Shown: positions 18,312-27,893, numbered from the stretch's first letter. The stretch is DNA of 64,000 bases from Prevotella vespertina (GCF_009728485.1 NZ_VVIQ01000005.1:122790-186789); one strand, 5' to 3'. Program-made: numbers and translations. The notes: generated by a model not told the origin, from the sequence alone.

Positions 18312-19742
18312 ATGATTATAATTGCTACGATTGCAGTCTACTTCTGCATACTCTTACTCATCAGTCTGCTTACAGGGCGCAAAGCCGATAACGAGACTTT
18401 CTTTCGTGCCAATGGTAAGTCTCCATGGTATTTGGTGGCGTTTGGTATGATAGGTGCTAGTATCTCGGGCGTGACTTTTGTAAGTGTTCCGGGAATGACA
18501 CTCACAAGTGATATGACCTATATGCAAACCTGTTTGGGCTTTATCGTGGGTTACTTCGTCGTGGCTTATCTACTATTACCCGTTTATTATCGTCTACGCC
18601 TGACAACCATCTATACTTATTTGCAAACCCGTCTCGGCAATAGGAGTTACAAGACGGGCGCAGCCTTCTTCCTCTTGTCAAAGATGGCAAGTGCAGCCGT
18701 TCGCTTCTATGTTGTCTGCATGATACTCCAGCAATTCGTTCTCGACAAATACGCCATTCCGTTTCCCGTAACCGTTGTGGTGTTGGTTGCATTGATATGG
18801 CTCTATACACGGAGGGGCGGAATACGAACGTTAGTACTAACAGATACCTTTCAAACACTTTGTATGCTTCTTGCTCTGTTGCTCATAATATATAAGGTAG
18901 TGGATGTACTCGGATTGAATCTCCCCCAAACCGTGCAAGCCATCGCAACAGATAGCCATTCGCGCATCTTTGTATTAGATGATTGGGTATCAACACAGAA
19001 CTTTTGGAAGCAGTTCCTTAGCGGTATCTTCATCGTCATTGTGATGACTGGACTTGATCAGGACATGATGCAAAAGAATCTTACTTGTAAGACTTTGCGT
19101 GAGGCACAAAAGGATATGTGCAGTTATGGCTTTGCATTCGCCCCCGTCAATCTCCTGTTCTTAGCCCTGGGAATCTTATTGATGATGTATTACCAACGGG
19201 TGGGGCAAGCTCTCCCAGCAGTATCAGACGATTTGATGTTACAAGTCATAGCAGGCGGTCAATTAGGTACATGGGTCTTAATTTTGTTTACGATTGGTAT
19301 TGTCGCAGCCTGTTTCTCCAGTGCTGATTCTGCCCTTACAGCCCTAACTACAACCTTCTGTGTCGATATCTGTAACCAACGCAAGGACGAGCGGTTGCGC
19401 AAGTGGTCTCACCTCGGTGTATCCGTTGTGTTCGTGTTGTTTATCCTCATCTTCCGTTATGTCAATTCCACGAGTCTGATAGATGCAGTCTATACAATCG
19501 TCTCTTACACTTACGGACCACTCTTAGGTCTTTTCGCCTTTGGGCTTTCAACGAAACGCAAGGTGAATGATCGCTATGTCCCATTTATCGCTATTGCCAG
19601 TCCACTCCTATGTTTTGCCTTAGACATGATTGTTTCTAACGCTACAGGATATAAGTTTGGCTACGAACTACTGATGTTGAATGGACTCCTAACTTATGTA
19701 GGCTTGTGGGTGAATAAGGCTCATCTTCTTTCTAAGAAATAG
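18312..19742 (+). CDS. sodium:solute symporter (SSS family)
   Basis: A 476-residue membrane protein with about 13 hydrophobic segments. The conserved N-terminal block FGMIGASISGVTFVSVPGM and the stretch FTIGIVAACFSSADSALTALTTTFCVDI are typical of SSS sodium symporters, and the SADSAL serines belong to the sodium site region. The substrate is unknown. As the last gene of the oxidoreductase/DUF4421/DUF1460 run, it may import a muropeptide sugar or related compound; that is inference from context only. Confidence 0.92.
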   Translation: MIIIATIAVYFCILLLISLLTGRKADNETFFRANGKSPWYLVAFGMIGASISGVTFVSVPGMTLTSDMTYMQTCLGFIVGYFVVAYLLLPVYYRLRLTTIYTYLQTRLGNRSYKTGAAFFLLSKMASAAVRFYVVCMILQQFVLDKYAIPFPVTVVVLVALIWLYTRRGGIRTLVLTDTFQTLCMLLALLLIIYKVVDVLGLNLPQTVQAIATDSHSRIFVLDDWVSTQNFWKQFLSGIFIVIVMTGLDQDMMQKNLTCKTLREAQKDMCSYGFAFAPVNLLFLALGILLMMYYQRVGQALPAVSDDLMLQVIAGGQLGTWVLILFTIGIVAACFSSADSALTALTTTFCVDICNQRKDERLRKWSHLGVSVVFVLFILIFRYVNSTSLIDAVYTIVSYTYGPLLGLFAFGLSTKRKVNDRYVPFIAIASPLLCFALDMIVSNATGYKFGYELLMLNGLLTYVGLWVNKAHLLSKK

Positions 19743-19823
19743 CACTTACGAGCGTGAACTCATAGTAATATCTTCCGAATACTTATTATATCTGATTCGT
19801 TCTAACAGGTTTGCCCAGTTTTT

Positions 19824-20120
19824 CTCACCTGTTTGCGAATCGTTTTCCACCTGTTCCCCTTTCCTTTATCACGTGTTGCGCATCTCTTTCTCACGTGTTG
19901 AGCATCATTTACACACGTATATAAAGTTAGTTTCACCATGGTGACACAATAGTTTCACCGTGGTGAGAATATATTATCACCGTGGTGAAGAAATATTATC
20001 ACCGTGGTGAGGAAATATTATCACCATGGTGATAATAAGAAAAGGCACGGAACACAAAGACGCAAGACACGTGAGACAGAATGCTAGAACACGTGAGAAA
20101 GAAAGCTGGAACGGGTGAGA
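19824..20120. repeat. 22-bp phased palindrome array J, 14 copies, globally inverted
   Basis: Dyad centres fall at 19828.5, 19850.5, 19872.5, 19894.5, 19916.5, 19938.5, 19960.5, 19982.5, 20004.5, 20026.5, 20048.5, 20070.5, 20092.5 and 20114.5, a strict 22-base step. The first two cores are CACCTG, then CACGTG (19916 decayed); the middle five are CACCATGGTG or CACCGTGGTG; the right arm returns to CACGTG. Left units read TTTCTCACGTGTTG and right units AACACGTGAGAAAG, so the halves are reverse complements around 19982.5. It lies between the convergent SSS and maeB genes. Confidence 0.96.
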
Positions 20121-20255
20121 AAGAAAGCGGAAACCTATTAGTCAAAGAGCGTGCATAGGGTTAAGTCTATAGGTTTAGTATATGATTGCAAATAAGCGAG
20201 TAGGTTACTGAGGGGATATTTTAAAGCGTATGAACAGTATATAGCACTAAACGAA

Positions 20256-20290
20256 TAAAGCCCAGACTTATGCAAGTCTGAGCTTTATTA
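20256..20290 (-). terminator. terminator of maeB
   Basis: AAAGCcCAGACTT pairs with AAGTCTGaGCTTT around a four-base loop; on the minus strand a T-rich stretch follows. Confidence 0.8.
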
Positions 20291-20309
20291 ATATGTGATT
20301 GAAAACAGA

Positions 20310-22598
20310 TTACTTATTCTTCTTCAACTTCTCCACGTATGCATCAATAGCGGCAACAGCTGTGATGTTCACGATGTCACGAACGGAACTCTCGAAGTCG
20401 GTAAAGTGGATTGGCTTGTTCAATCCCATCTGAATCGGACCAATGACTTCTGCCTCTGGGCTTAACGCCTGCAGGAGTTTGTAACCGCTATTAGCCGATG
20501 ACAAGTCAGGGAACACGAGCGTGTTAACATCCTTACCTTTTAGGCGTGTGAATGGGAATTTCTCGTCACGTAGCTCCTTGTTCAAAGCGAAGTTAACTTG
20601 CATCTCACCATCGATAGTGAGGTCTGGACACTCGGCTTGCAACTTTGCAACAGCCTCACGCACCTGCTCTGGAGAGCCTCCATTATCTGAGCCGAAGTTA
20701 GAGAATGAGAGCATTGCAATAGCTGGCTCGTCATTGAAGAACTTAACGGAATGGGCTGCCAAACGTGCCACATCAGTTAGGACATCACTATCTGGATGGC
20801 GGTTGATCAAGGTATCTGCGATGTAGAATACCCCCTTCTTTGTATTCAGAATATGCATTGTTCCGAAGTGTTTATACTCGGGACGGATTCCGATAACTTC
20901 CTTGGCAACCTTAATCGTATTGCTGTATTTGGTGTATAGACCCGTAATAAACGCATCGGCATCACCATTCTCAACCATTGACATACCATAGTAATTGCGC
21001 TCATACATCTTATCGTATGCCTCCTCGAAGGTGTATCCCTCACGGGCACGCTTCTCGGCTAAATGCTTGGCGTAAGTGGCGCGGTGACCTTGCTCCTTAT
21101 CGGCACGCATATCAATGATTTCTATGTCACTAATGTCCAACTTCAGGCGATTCGCCACACGATTCAAGCGGTCTTGATTACCTAAAAGGATAGGTACGCA
21201 AATGCCTTCTTGCTTTGCTTGTACAGCTGCCTTCATCATCGTGGGGTGACCACCTTCGGCAAAGACAATGCGCTGTGGGTGTTGAGCAGCTGTTGCGTGG
21301 AGTGAGCGGGTGAGCTTTGTCTCTTGCCCTAGCATCTGGCGCAGGTGCTGCTTGTAGGCATCGAAGTCCTTGATTGGCGTGCGGGCTACGCCGCTATCCA
21401 TGGCAGCCTTAGCTACGGCAGCACTTACCTCAGTAATCAGTCGTGGATCGACTGGCTTCGGGATGAAATACTTAGGACCAAAGGTGAGGTCGTTTACATG
21501 ATAAACCTCATTCACAACGTCTGGTACCGTTTGCTTAGCTAGGTCGGCAATAGCATGTACGGCCGCCATCTTCATCTCTTCGTTGATAGCCTTCGCATGT
21601 ACGTCCAATGCTCCACGGAAGATGTAAGGGAAACCAATTACGTTGTTAATCTGGTTGGGATAATCTGATCGACCCGTTGACATGATTACGTCTGGGCGAG
21701 CAGCAATAGCGTCATCGTATGAAATCTCTGGTACTGGATTGGCAAGAGCAAATACGATAGGTTTCTCGTTCATAGAACGAATCATATCCTGTGAAAGTAT
21801 GTTACCCTTTGATAGTCCAACGAATACATCAGCGCCTTTGATAGCTTCTTCCAATGTGTGGACATCACGGCGATCAGTAGCGAACAATGCTTTCTGTGGT
21901 GTGAGCTTCTCACGATCAGAAGTGATGACACCCTTAGAATCTAGCATTACGATATTCTCTTTCTTAACACCCAATGCTACGTACATCTTCGTACATGAGA
22001 TAGCTGCGGCACCAGCACCATTCACTACGAGTTTGACCTTGCTAATATCTTTACCAGCTACCTCTAAGGCATTCTTCAAACCAGCAGCAGAGATGATTGC
22101 AGTACCATGTTGGTCGTCGTGCATTACAGGGATATCTAGTGTGCGCTTCAATCGCTCCTCGATAGCAAAGCACTCTGGTGCCTTAATGTCTTCAAGATTA
22201 ATACCACCAAAGGTAGGTGCAATCTTTTCTACAGCTTCGCAGAACTTATCCGGGTCTTGCTCGTTAACCTCTATGTCGAATACATCAACACCACCATATA
22301 TCTTGAATAACAAACCTTTACCTTCCATAACAGGCTTGCCACTCATAGCACCTATATTACCTAAACCAAGAACGGCTGTACCATTACTAATAACAGCTAC
22401 TAGATTGCCTTTAGTAGTATATTTATACACGTCATCAGGGTTCTGCTGTATCTCCAAACAAGGATATGCTACACCTGGTGAATAAGCCAAACTTAAATCA
22501 GTCTGTGTGCTATAGGGCTTTGTTGGTTTAACTTCAATCTTTCCTGGACGACCGTTATGATGGTATTCCAAAGCGGCCTCTTTTGTTACCTTGACCAT
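20310..22598 (-). CDS. maeB: NADP-dependent malic enzyme, MaeB type with phosphotransacetylase-like domain
   Basis: A 762-residue fusion. Residues 1-430 are the malic enzyme part (TDLSLAYSPGVAYPCLEI, the MHDDQHGTA metal-site motif, and the NAD(P) fold VVNGAGAAAI); residues 440-760 are a phosphate acetyl/butyryltransferase-like domain (RIVFAEGGHPTMMKAA to ADTLINRHP). It decarboxylates malate to pyruvate; in MaeB enzymes the PTA domain is regulatory. A TTG 135 bases upstream would add a hydrophobic extension overlapping the promoter, so I take ATG 22598. The minus-strand -7 box TATCTTTG is at 22643-22650. It is divergent from a TetR gene. Confidence 0.94.
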   Translation of the reverse strand: MVKVTKEAALEYHHNGRPGKIEVKPTKPYSTQTDLSLAYSPGVAYPCLEIQQNPDDVYKYTTKGNLVAVISNGTAVLGLGNIGAMSGKPVMEGKGLLFKIYGGVDVFDIEVNEQDPDKFCEAVEKIAPTFGGINLEDIKAPECFAIEERLKRTLDIPVMHDDQHGTAIISAAGLKNALEVAGKDISKVKLVVNGAGAAAISCTKMYVALGVKKENIVMLDSKGVITSDREKLTPQKALFATDRRDVHTLEEAIKGADVFVGLSKGNILSQDMIRSMNEKPIVFALANPVPEISYDDAIAARPDVIMSTGRSDYPNQINNVIGFPYIFRGALDVHAKAINEEMKMAAVHAIADLAKQTVPDVVNEVYHVNDLTFGPKYFIPKPVDPRLITEVSAAVAKAAMDSGVARTPIKDFDAYKQHLRQMLGQETKLTRSLHATAAQHPQRIVFAEGGHPTMMKAAVQAKQEGICVPILLGNQDRLNRVANRLKLDISDIEIIDMRADKEQGHRATYAKHLAEKRAREGYTFEEAYDKMYERNYYGMSMVENGDADAFITGLYTKYSNTIKVAKEVIGIRPEYKHFGTMHILNTKKGVFYIADTLINRHPDSDVLTDVARLAAHSVKFFNDEPAIAMLSFSNFGSDNGGSPEQVREAVAKLQAECPDLTIDGEMQVNFALNKELRDEKFPFTRLKGKDVNTLVFPDLSSANSGYKLLQALSPEAEVIGPIQMGLNKPIHFTDFESSVRDIVNITAVAAIDAYVEKLKKNK

Positions 22599-22642
22599 AA
22601 TCTTATATAATTTTTTCTCGTGAATTATTTTATACGTAGCCA

Positions 22643-22701
22643 CAAAGATAATAAAACTACCTAAAAAGCAGATACCATTCCCAAAGTTTTTTGTAATTTT
22701 G
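22643..22701. promoter_or_regulatory. divergent promoters of maeB and the TetR gene
   Basis: Minus-strand TATCTTTG (22643-22650) faces maeB and plus-strand TAATTTTG (22694-22701) faces the regulator. The two boxes are about 45 bases apart, so a regulator bound here could touch both. Confidence 0.65.
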
Positions 22702-22720
22702 CAGAAAATTGAAACTATTA

Positions 22721-23347
22721 ATGCAAAATACAAATAATGAGACTGTCTATCGACAGAAGCTAAAGGGGAAGATTCTTAAGATTGCTGCTACATTATTCCA
22801 TCAACATGGAATTAAACAAGTTAAGATGGATGATATAGCTAGTGATTTAAAGATATCAAAGCGTACATTATATGAGATTTACGAGACGAAGGAGGACTTA
22901 CTCTTTGAAGTTTTACAGCGTAGGGCAGATATAGAACGCCAACAGGTTATAGAGTTTGATAAGCCTGGTATGAACGTTATCAACATTATTCTTGAGGTCT
23001 ATAGGGAGCGAACATCAGAGTTTATCACGATTAACCCTCTCTTCTTTGAAGACCTTCAGAAATATCCCAATCTGTTAAGCTATGTGAGGAAATTGCATGA
23101 AAACAGAGAGGCAGAGATGGTGGACTTTATAGAAAGAGGTAAGAATGAAGGCTATTTCCTTGAGCATGTAAACTATGATATAGTTCGTGAACTTTCATTT
23201 GCTTCAGAGCAGTTTGTTATGAATAACTGCCTCTTTAAAAAGTATGATATGAAGGAATTAAGTCGTATTATGATCATGTTGTTTGTTAGAGGTGTCTGCA
23301 CAGATAAGGGTATTAAGCTATTGGATCAATACTTCTCTGAAAGCTAA
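22721..23347 (+). CDS. TetR/AcrR-family transcriptional regulator
   Basis: A 208-residue regulator. The N-terminal helix-turn-helix is clear: KILKIAATLFHQHGIKQVKM, then DIASDLKISKRTLYEIYETKEDLLFEVL. The C-terminal ligand domain is helical and not recognisable. The ATG at 22721 is preferred over an in-frame TTG at 22709, which lies too close to the -7 box. It is divergent from maeB and 57 bases before the SGNH/MBOAT pair, so any of these may be its target. Confidence 0.91.
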   Translation: MQNTNNETVYRQKLKGKILKIAATLFHQHGIKQVKMDDIASDLKISKRTLYEIYETKEDLLFEVLQRRADIERQQVIEFDKPGMNVINIILEVYRERTSEFITINPLFFEDLQKYPNLLSYVRKLHENREAEMVDFIERGKNEGYFLEHVNYDIVRELSFASEQFVMNNCLFKKYDMKELSRIMIMLFVRGVCTDKGIKLLDQYFSES

Positions 23348-23404
23348 TACTGCCTTTACCAATAAAGATATAGTAAGGATAACTTCCATTAAAAGATAAT
23401 TAAG

Positions 23405-24805
23405 ATGAAGACTAACACATATAAAACGCTACTATTAACATGCTTAGTAGTAGTCTTTCTCTTGTTACTTCATTTCCTACCAACATTCAAGATAGGGGAT
23501 ACAGAACTGAGAGAAATTGATATTTTAAGTGATTTATCACGGCAGAAGAAAGAGCTGAAAGATGTAATTCCTGCTCCTAAAACTCCTTCTACAACCCTTG
23601 CTTTGGAGAAAGATGGAAAAGTCATTAACTTCAAAGAGCAGTGGCCAAAAGGAACAGAACGTATCGTCGACTATTCTGAAGGTAAGCCAGGTGGTATGGA
23701 GCACTTCTATGAGCAATTAACAGCACTGAAGGAGAAGAAGAACTTAGGTCGTCCTGTTCGTATAGCTTACTTTGGCGACTCTTTTATAGAAGGAGATATT
23801 CTCTTGGCAGACCTTCGTGAGGAACTCCAGAAGTATTATGGTGGAGAAGGCGTTGGATGGTTAGATGCAGGTAATGACCTTAATCAATACAAGCATACAA
23901 CAACTCAGAAGTTCACTGGACTAACAGAACATTTAGTGAAGAAGCCTGATTCTTATGATGTTCTTCAAGCAGGTATGGCGGAACGTTATTATCCTCTTTC
24001 TGGACGTGCAAACATTACTCTTGCCCCTTTCATGGCTCATGAATATCCACGAACTGAAAAGTGGAGTACAACACAGCTTTACCTACGTGCGAAGAATGGT
24101 GCTAGTGTAACTTTCCATATTGATGGAGGTAAGTCTACTACCGAACAGGTTTCACCTTCTCCTAATGTTCAGATGGTAAGATTCAACGGAGCAACCTCTC
24201 ATGCTTCTATAGATATTTCAGGTACTAATGCAACTCTCTTTGCTACAGCACAAGAAGGCAATGGAGGTATAGTTCTTGACAACTTTAGTATGCGTGGTTC
24301 TAACGGGCTATCCTTATCAAAACTACCAGAGACCACACTACGTCAGTTTGCTCAAGTTCGTCCTTATGATCTCATTGTCTTCCAATTTGGAGCCAATGCC
24401 ATCACTCCTGCATCTAAGGAAAGAGAGCTACAAACATATACCTCTAAGATGAAAAGTGTCATACAACTCTTCCATAAGTGTTTCCCAACAGCAAGTATAC
24501 TTGTGATAGGTGCGCCAGATAGAGGTTCGAAGTCTTCACCTGATGGTACAATGGAGGGAGTCAAGATGCTTGTTGGTTATCAAGACCAAATGGCTTCCGA
24601 TTGTAAAGTTGCTTTCTATAGTCTCTATAAAGCAATGGGTGGTCCTGGCACGATGATGCGCCTTGTTGATGAGAAGAATATGGGTTCTAAAGACTATGTT
24701 CATATTAATTTTAAGGGTGGTAAGTATGTTGCACCACGCATCTTCAAGTCAATAGTTGCTGGTCAGAACAACTACGCAAGAAAGATGAAACTTATACAGA
24801 AATAA
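23405..24805 (+). CDS. membrane-anchored SGNH-hydrolase-like protein
   Basis: A 466-residue protein with one N-terminal membrane segment (LLLTCLVVVFLLLLHFL, residues 8-26) and a large periplasmic part. SGNH blocks are visible: GDS serine in IAYFGDSFIEGDI near residue 125, GxN in FQFGANAI near 326, and the DxxH pair in KDYVHINFKGGK near 435. A carbohydrate-binding-like middle region separates the first two. It starts 22 bases before an MBOAT acyltransferase; such pairs (PatA/PatB or AlgI/AlgJ-like) move acetyl groups to envelope glycans outside the inner membrane. Confidence 0.83.
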   Translation: MKTNTYKTLLLTCLVVVFLLLLHFLPTFKIGDTELREIDILSDLSRQKKELKDVIPAPKTPSTTLALEKDGKVINFKEQWPKGTERIVDYSEGKPGGMEHFYEQLTALKEKKNLGRPVRIAYFGDSFIEGDILLADLREELQKYYGGEGVGWLDAGNDLNQYKHTTTQKFTGLTEHLVKKPDSYDVLQAGMAERYYPLSGRANITLAPFMAHEYPRTEKWSTTQLYLRAKNGASVTFHIDGGKSTTEQVSPSPNVQMVRFNGATSHASIDISGTNATLFATAQEGNGGIVLDNFSMRGSNGLSLSKLPETTLRQFAQVRPYDLIVFQFGANAITPASKERELQTYTSKMKSVIQLFHKCFPTASILVIGAPDRGSKSSPDGTMEGVKMLVGYQDQMASDCKVAFYSLYKAMGGPGTMMRLVDEKNMGSKDYVHINFKGGKYVAPRIFKSIVAGQNNYARKMKLIQK

Positions 24806-24827
24806 TAATCCAAAGTATATTACTATA

Positions 24828-26327
24828 ATGATCCAAGATATATTATCTTATTTCGCATCACTAGATTTTAGCAAGATTGCTAACATCTTACTCTATAACC
24901 CCCACGAGCCTTTACTCTTCTCTTCTGGGGCTTTCTTGTTCATCTTCCTCTTCTTTATGCTGGTCTATTTCTGCTTGCGTAAGAAGGTCGATGCACGCCT
25001 ATTGTTCGTGACCCTCTTCTCTTACTATTTCTTTTATAAGAGTAGTGGTTTCTATTTCTTCCTACTTCTAATTGTCACTGTCAGCGACTTCTATATTGCA
25101 CGACGAGTAGCACGTGGGAAGTATCCACGATTATGGTTAATTTTGAGTCTCCTCATTGATTTAGGTTTACTTGCATACTTCAAGTACACAAACTTCTTTG
25201 CTGGTCTTATCGCACAGATGATAGGAGGAAACTTTCAACCATGGGACATCTTCTTACCTGTCGGCATTAGCTTCTACACTTTCAAGACAATCTCTTACGT
25301 AGTTGACATTTATAGGAAGAAAGCACAACCCATGGAGTCATTGTTAGACTATGCCTTCTATGTAAGTTTCTTTCCAACGTTGTTGGCTGGACCAATTACA
25401 CGTGCAACCGACTTTGGTCCACAGATTCGTAAGCCTTTACACATCTCTCCAGAGATGTTTGCACGTGGTGTATTCTTCATCATTATAGGTCTGTTCAAGA
25501 AAGCTGTTATTTCAGATTATATCTCACAAAACTTTGTAGATCGAATCTTCGATAACCCTACCTTGTTCTCTGGTGGTGAGGTATTGTTGGGGCTTTATGG
25601 CTATACAATTCAAATCTACTGTGACTTTTCGGGCTATTCAGATATGGCTATAGGTATTGCCTTATTGATGGGTTATGAAATACCGATGAACTTTAATGCG
25701 CCGCTAACAGCTGATTCCATGACTGACTTCTGGCGTCGCTGGCACATCTCTCTCTCGACATGGATTCGCGACTATGTTTATATATCTTTAGGGGGAAACC
25801 GAAGAGGAACATTCTTCATGTACATCAATCAAATGATCGCCATGACAGCTTGTGGTTTATGGCACGGAGCTTCCCTTAACTTCGTTCTATGGGGCGTTAT
25901 CCATGGTGCGCTTGTTTGTTTACATAAGTTCTGGTCGCAAACTATAATGCGTCATGATCGGCACTATCACCCAGCGGGCATTCGGCGCTTCTTCTCAGTA
26001 TTGATTACCTTCCACGTTCTCTGTTTTACATGGATATTCTTCCGCTGTCGTGACTTTGAAAGTGCATGGATTATGATCAAGCAAATGTTTACGAAATTCA
26101 ATCCATCTGTTCTCCCCGATGTCTTTGTAGCTTATAAGTATGTCTTTGCTCTAATGGCATTTGCATTGATTACCCATTTCTTGCCTAACTCTTGGCAAAA
26201 TAATAGTGTGAAGCTCTTGCAAAAGGGTGGGGTTGTTCTTTCTGCTGTAGCTATCACCATCGTGATATTTATCATCATGCAGGTGAAGAGTTCAGACGTA
26301 CAACCATTTATTTACTTCCAATTCTAA
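24828..26327 (+). CDS. MBOAT-family O-acyltransferase
   Basis: A 499-residue polytopic membrane protein of the AlgI/DltB type. Diagnostic stretches are LPVGISFYTFKTISYVVDIYR, FPTLLAGPITRATDF, GYTIQIYCDFSGYSDMAIG, DFWRRWHISLSTWIRDYVYISLGGNR and CGLWHGASLNFVLWGVIHG, which holds the invariant His. It takes an acyl group (usually acetyl) across the inner membrane for transfer to a glycan, probably by the SGNH partner just upstream. The glycan target is not encoded nearby. A terminator follows at 26481. Confidence 0.94.
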   Translation: MIQDILSYFASLDFSKIANILLYNPHEPLLFSSGAFLFIFLFFMLVYFCLRKKVDARLLFVTLFSYYFFYKSSGFYFFLLLIVTVSDFYIARRVARGKYPRLWLILSLLIDLGLLAYFKYTNFFAGLIAQMIGGNFQPWDIFLPVGISFYTFKTISYVVDIYRKKAQPMESLLDYAFYVSFFPTLLAGPITRATDFGPQIRKPLHISPEMFARGVFFIIIGLFKKAVISDYISQNFVDRIFDNPTLFSGGEVLLGLYGYTIQIYCDFSGYSDMAIGIALLMGYEIPMNFNAPLTADSMTDFWRRWHISLSTWIRDYVYISLGGNRRGTFFMYINQMIAMTACGLWHGASLNFVLWGVIHGALVCLHKFWSQTIMRHDRHYHPAGIRRFFSVLITFHVLCFTWIFFRCRDFESAWIMIKQMFTKFNPSVLPDVFVAYKYVFALMAFALITHFLPNSWQNNSVKLLQKGGVVLSAVAITIVIFIIMQVKSSDVQPFIYFQF

Positions 26328-26480
26328 ATAGTCTAACTGCTCTTTATGAAATCGTTTCAATTTCGTGAGGCAGTACAAGATTGTTGGATAGCCTTGATGT
26401 GAATAAAAAGAGTTGGATGTTTTATAAAAAATAAGAGAATAAGAACTCATTTCCTCTCTTTCTCTATACATTAGTTGTAT

Positions 26481-26521
26481 GTGCCCAAATGCTCTCAATG
26501 AAAGTGTTTGGGCACTTTTAT
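26481..26521 (+). terminator. terminator of the SGNH/MBOAT operon
   Basis: GTGCCCAAA pairs with TTTGGGCAC over a long loop, followed by TTTTATT. The sequence between the MBOAT stop and this hairpin holds nothing recognisable. Confidence 0.8.
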
Positions 26522-26537
26522 TGAGGGCTTAATTGAT

Positions 26538-26670
26538 GTCTAACTAAAAGTCCATTTCACCTCTAACTTAAAGTACAATCGTCGTTTAACTTAAAGTACA
26601 AACCTACATTAACTTAAAGTCTATTTGTTGTTTAAGTTAAAGTCTAATTGCTGTTTAAGTTATAGCATAA
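26538..26670 (-). repeat. 23-bp phased array B, unit GTACTTTAAGTTAAAC on the minus strand, 6 copies
   Basis: On the + strand the cores TTAACTTAAAGT (or variants) start at 26540, 26563, 26586, 26609, 26632 and 26655, exactly 23 bases apart. The outer copies are more degenerate (TTAAGTTAAAGT, TTAAGTTATAGC). Read on the minus strand, downstream of the MFS gene stop, the unit is in the same sense as arrays A, C and D relative to their upstream genes. Confidence 0.93.
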
Positions 26671-26682
26671 TTCCTCATTTAA

Positions 26683-26711
26683 GATAGAGTAATTGCCATG
26701 GTTACTCTATC
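26683..26711 (-). terminator. terminator of the MFS gene
   Basis: GATAGAGTAA pairs with TTACTCTATC around a nine-base loop. On the minus strand a T-rich TTAAAT follows. It occupies the place of a seventh unit of array B. Confidence 0.75.
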
Positions 26712-26717
26712 ATCAAA

Positions 26718-27893
26718 TTATCGGTTCTTATGCTTTACATACCACTTATGAACGAAGAACGTATAAAAGACAAGGCTGATAATAAGCATTGTCAAACTTA
26801 CCCATAAAACCAATATGCGGTTACAATGAAGTAAGGCAAAAGAAAGAACTAATCCGATACCTATTCCTGTCTCCCAAGCTAGTATAAACGTACTTTGACT
26901 TGTGCCACGTTGGCAGTGTCCTGCTAGCTTAATAAAGAAGAGTAAGAAACGACTACCTATGATACCAACGCCAAAACCTGTAAGTATGGGGGCTATATAA
27001 GTTACACTTGATTGGTTCCTTGTGAGCATTAATAAGACGGCTCCCCCCATAAAGAACAAGCCTGTTGTGGCTTCACTACGAAGGTCGGCATTACTGAACG
27101 CAAATCGTTCGGCTAATAACGCAAGGATGAAGCCTAGCATTATAAAAGCATAGAACCTTGGGGTTTGCTCAATCGTTAACAACAAGCCCACGACAATGGT
27201 GATGAGGGTTGTATTAATGAACAACCAATGACTACCCTTTAATAAGAATCTATCTAATGAGAATCTGCATAGATCTTCATTAGGTAACCTAAAGGGAAAA
27301 CGTACAAAGCTAACAAGGACAAAGGATAGCAATACACAACAACATGATGCCAATAGCACGAAACCAAAGTTCATAGAATGATAAACGATTAACCCTACTA
27401 TCGGTCCTAATGCTAGTGCAAAACGTCCGAACCATGTTACTGCATGATTAGCCTCGGTGCGATGTACAGCCTCAACATTATCAATTACAAGTGTACTCAA
27501 CAAGACTAGTTGTGATAAGCCATAGAACGAACCTTGTAAGAATCGTAAACCAACTAGAAAGATGTAGTCTATGTTGATATTAGGCATTGTTGCCAAATAA
27601 TAGAGTATGGCTGTCACTGCTAATAGCAATAGCGTTGATAGTAAGAACACCATCTTACGGCGATAACGTTGCACGAGATAAGCCGAACTATTGCCAAAGA
27701 GATACATTCCAACAAAGAAGATTCCTAATACCAACGCTATCTGTGGCATCGTATACCCATCACTCCTCAGTCGTATCGGTATAGCTGGAATCAACATATA
27801 GGATGACATAACCAACAGCAGGTTTGCTATTGCCAGTGTCCAAAAGTGCTTATCCCATAACCGTACATGAATAGGGGTATTCTGAGTATCCAT
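26718..27893 (-). CDS. MFS transporter
   Basis: A 391-residue membrane protein with about 12 hydrophobic segments and the MFS layout (YLVQRYRRKMVFL loop between segments 2 and 3; a longer polar loop near residue 195). It is closest in feel to sugar/drug proton antiporters, but no motif fixes the substrate. An in-frame TTG at 27914 would add seven residues; the ATG at 27893 is preferred. It is alone on the minus strand before panB. Confidence 0.86.
   Translation of the reverse strand: MDTQNTPIHVRLWDKHFWTLAIANLLLVMSSYMLIPAIPIRLRSDGYTMPQIALVLGIFFVGMYLFGNSSAYLVQRYRRKMVFLLSTLLLLAVTAILYYLATMPNINIDYIFLVGLRFLQGSFYGLSQLVLLSTLVIDNVEAVHRTEANHAVTWFGRFALALGPIVGLIVYHSMNFGFVLLASCCCVLLSFVLVSFVRFPFRLPNEDLCRFSLDRFLLKGSHWLFINTTLITIVVGLLLTIEQTPRFYAFIMLGFILALLAERFAFSNADLRSEATTGLFFMGGAVLLMLTRNQSSVTYIAPILTGFGVGIIGSRFLLFFIKLAGHCQRGTSQSTFILAWETGIGIGLVLSFALLHCNRILVLWVSLTMLIISLVFYTFFVHKWYVKHKNR

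Noticed and set aside
22599..22733. 45-residue hydrophobic extension of MaeB
   Set aside because: It begins with TTG and includes the maeB promoter; homologues start at MVKVTKEAALEYH.
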